DNA from: Arthrobacter sp. V1I7
Lineage (GTDB): Bacteria; Actinomycetota; Actinomycetes; Actinomycetales; Micrococcaceae
Length of the DNA: 64,000 nucleotides
Reading direction: 5' to 3'
Assembly: GCF_030817015.1 (NCBI RefSeq)
Contig: NZ_JAUSYS010000001.1
Span: forward strand, 2,418,001 to 2,482,000
Shown here in pieces: positions 62,456 through 64,000 of this stretch. Every line of letters starts with the position of its first letter. Position 1 is the stretch's first letter. The notes below the pieces were generated by a model. It was not told the origin of the DNA. It did no database searches and was given only the letters and a program-made list of their open reading frames with translations. A program made the position numbers and the translations under genes.

Positions 62456-62494
62456 GACTGTTTCCTTTCAAGGGGGTACCAGCCGAATAACTAA

Positions 62495-62536
62495 CTAACT
62501 GGTTAGCTAAAGTATGATCCCTATCTAACCGGTTAG
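62495..62536. promoter_or_regulatory. Twin palindromic TetR operators between the AKR and tetR genes
   Basis: CTAACTGGTTAG (62495-62506) and the perfect palindrome CTAACCGGTTAG (62525-62536) lie 30 bp apart, center to center, in the 114-bp divergent gap. The spacing places both on the same helical face. Binding by the adjacent TetR protein is inferred. Confidence 0.75.
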
Positions 62537-62569
62537 TCAAGTAGACTGGTGGGAACGAGAGGAAATGCC

Positions 62570-63163
62570 ATGCAGAACGCAGAAGCCACTAAGGAGCGCA
62601 TCCTGAAAGCAGCACTGGGCGAGTTTTCCGCGCACGGGGTAGCCGGAGCGCGGGTTGACCGCATCGCGAAGGCGGCCGGCTGCAACAAGAACCTGATCTA
62701 CATCTACTTCGACAACAAGGAGACGTTGTTTACGACGGTCCTGGAGCGGAACCTGGCCCGCGTGTACGAGGACATGCCGTTCACGCCCGAGGACCCGGCA
62801 GCCTTCGCCGGGCGGGTGTTCGACTTCTCGATGGAAAACCCGGACCTCCTGAGGCTCCTGGCCTGGTCTACTCTCGAAAAATCGGTCAAACTCCCTGCCG
62901 GCCGCTCCGGCTCCCACAATGCGAAAGTCGCCGCGGTCGCCCAGGCGCAGGTAGACGGGAAAATCAGTGCCGCGTTTTCCGCCCCGTACGTCATGACGTC
63001 GATCATGGCACTGGCGACCTCGTGGTCCCCGGCTTTTCCCTTCGGGATGGCACCGGACGAGCACCAGCCCGCCCCGGCGGAGTTGCGACGCTACATTGTC
63101 CGCACGATCTCAGCCATCACGGAGGGCAGCGCAGCCGACGAAGGGTCGCCGAGGCAGGGCTAA
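62570..63163 (+). CDS. TetR-family transcriptional regulator
   Basis: A 197-aa TetR protein. The HTH spans RILKAALGEFSAHGVAGARV and IAKAAGCNKNLIYIYFDNKE, with a TetR_C-type effector domain (DLLRLLAWSTLE). ATG 62570 has GAGAGGAAATGCC upstream. It probably represses itself and the aldo-keto reductase through the twin operators. Confidence 0.92.
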   Translation: MQNAEATKERILKAALGEFSAHGVAGARVDRIAKAAGCNKNLIYIYFDNKETLFTTVLERNLARVYEDMPFTPEDPAAFAGRVFDFSMENPDLLRLLAWSTLEKSVKLPAGRSGSHNAKVAAVAQAQVDGKISAAFSAPYVMTSIMALATSWSPAFPFGMAPDEHQPAPAELRRYIVRTISAITEGSAADEGSPRQG

Positions 63164-63205
63164 ACCGACACCAAACGGTTAATACGGCGCCGGGCTCCCG
63201 AGGTG

Positions 63206-63233
63206 CGGGACTGTAATTTAAACGGTGTAACTC
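63206..63233. repeat. Putative left terminal repeat of the IS256-family element
   Basis: GGGACTGTAATTTAAACGGT followed by GTAACTCC lies 20 bp before the transposase start and resembles IS256-type termini. The matching right end is outside the window, so the exact boundary is unconfirmed. Confidence 0.45.
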
Positions 63234-63253
63234 CGGAGAATTAGGAGGTTGCC

Positions 63254-64000
63254 GTGACTGATGTGATTAGTGATGTGACTGCTGCGACGAGCATGGTTGC
63301 GCCGGCTCCGGCGGACGCGCTGGATGAGCAGTTGGTGCAGCAGCTGAGTGAGCGGGCGCGTGCGGAAGGCCTGCGGCTGACCGGTGAGGGCGGGCTGCTG
63401 TCCCGGCTGACGAAGATGGTCGTGGAATCGGCGCTGGAGGGCGAGATGGAGGACCATCTGGGCTACGCCCGGCACGATCCGGCTGGCAGGGACGGCGGGA
63501 ACTCGCGGAACGGCACCCGGTCCAAGGAGCTGTTGACCGAGGCCGGTCCGGTGCAGATCGCGGTGCCGCGGGATCGGGACGGCTCGTTCACCCCGGAGCT
63601 GGTCAGGAAGCGGCAGCGCCGCCTGTCCGGGCTCGATGACCTGGTCATCTCGCTGTCCGCCAAGGGACTCACGTACGGGGAGATCTGCGCCCACCTGGCC
63701 GAGGTCTACGGCGCGGAGGTCTCCAAGCAGACGATCTCCACCATCACGGAGAAGGTCTTGGAGGGTTTGTCGGCCTGGCAGAGCCGACCGCTGGATCCGG
63801 TCTATCCGGTGATCTTCATCGACGCGGTGATCGTGAAGATCCGCGACGGGCAGGTCACGAACCGGCCGATCTACGTGGCGCTGGCGGTGACCTGCGAGGG
63901 CACCCGTGACATTCTTGGGCTCTGGGCGGGCGAGCACGGTGACGGGGAGGGGGCGAAGTACTGGCTGCGGGTCCTGTCCGAGATCAAGAACCGCGGCACC
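63254..64000 (+). CDS. IS256-family (Mutator-like) transposase, cut by window edge
   Basis: The frame is open from GTG 63254 (AGGAGGTTGCC upstream) to the window end, 249 codons of about 410 expected. MEDHLGYARHDP, NSRNGTRSKELLTEAGPVQI and RDRDGSFTPELVRKRQRRLS are IS256 N-terminal landmarks. YPVIFIDAVIVKIRDGQV carries the first catalytic Asp and GLWAGEHGDGEGAKYW follows. No frameshift is seen. Confidence 0.93.
   Translation, partial: MTDVISDVTAATSMVAPAPADALDEQLVQQLSERARAEGLRLTGEGGLLSRLTKMVVESALEGEMEDHLGYARHDPAGRDGGNSRNGTRSKELLTEAGPVQIAVPRDRDGSFTPELVRKRQRRLSGLDDLVISLSAKGLTYGEICAHLAEVYGAEVSKQTISTITEKVLEGLSAWQSRPLDPVYPVIFIDAVIVKIRDGQVTNRPIYVALAVTCEGTRDILGLWAGEHGDGEGAKYWLRVLSEIKNRGT

Overview
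The window looks like accessory, catabolic DNA from a high-GC actinobacterium of the Arthrobacter/Micrococcaceae type. I infer this from the codon use, the PadR/MarR/TetR and GAF-Fis regulators, the actinobacterial IS families (IS30-, IS5-, IS110-, IS1182-, IS481- and IS256-like) and the overall protein repertoire. No rRNA, complete tRNA or CRISPR array was seen.

Left edge (1-6.6 kb): the 3' part of a glycogen-debranching glucosidase, fragments of a YqeY-like gene and of an APC amino-acid permease, an intact BCCT compatible-solute transporter, a PduO-type cobalamin adenosyltransferase homologue, and remnants of an amidohydrolase and an IS30-like transposase.

Catabolic block 1 (6.8-25.6 kb, all on the minus strand): two probable operons preceded by the same GTCTCA-N3-TGAGAC palindrome. 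The upstream operon encodes a CocE/X-Pro-peptidase-type hydrolase, a complete branched-chain/acyl ABC importer (livKFGHM), a zinc alcohol dehydrogenase and an aldehyde dehydrogenase. The downstream operon encodes an LLM flavin monooxygenase, a GAF-Fis activator with a degenerate ATPase domain, two SDRs, a flavin reductase, a SnoaL-like protein, a class II aldolase, a HAD phosphatase and DhaL/DhaK. I infer import of a small carbon source, hydrolysis, two-component flavin oxidation, and entry of a C3 or C4 ketose fragment into glycolysis.

Catabolic block 2 (25.8-43.5 kb): a vanillate-demethylase-like Rieske oxygenase and its reductase opposite a PadR regulator with a strong paired operator. Next is a CoA-ligase/acyl-CoA dehydrogenase/MaoC hydratase/SDR/amidohydrolase side-chain-shortening operon opposite a MarR regulator. 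Last is an operon with a CYP199-like P450, an SsuABC-type importer, a fused DhaK-DhaL kinase and a phthalate-dioxygenase-reductase-type protein, opposite a second MarR regulator. Together these suggest O-dealkylation and side-chain degradation of methoxylated or otherwise ether-substituted aromatic acids. The recurrence of dihydroxyacetone kinase beside oxidative dealkylation genes is the most intriguing pattern here.

Gene graveyard (43.5-53.8 kb): broken genes (lysR, uvrA, 3-hydroxyacyl-CoA dehydrogenase, acuI, an HTH/nucleotidyltransferase pair, alpha-galactosidase, IS5, IS110, IS1182), with intact genes only for a CBS-domain protein and a tiny DUF6131-like membrane protein. Three copies of a tRNA 3'-end sequence lie here, two of them inside a collinear 133-bp direct repeat, and mark past integrative-element junctions.

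Right edge (53.8-64 kb): a redox/hydrolase set (a frameshifted Old Yellow Enzyme gene, an SDR, a quinone oxidoreductase, an alpha/beta hydrolase) with a TetR regulator and a shared operator motif at three promoters. After that come a 3-hydroxyisobutyrate-dehydrogenase-like gene, an intact IS481 element with its target duplication, an aldo-keto reductase/TetR pair with twin palindromic operators, and an IS256-family transposase running off the window.
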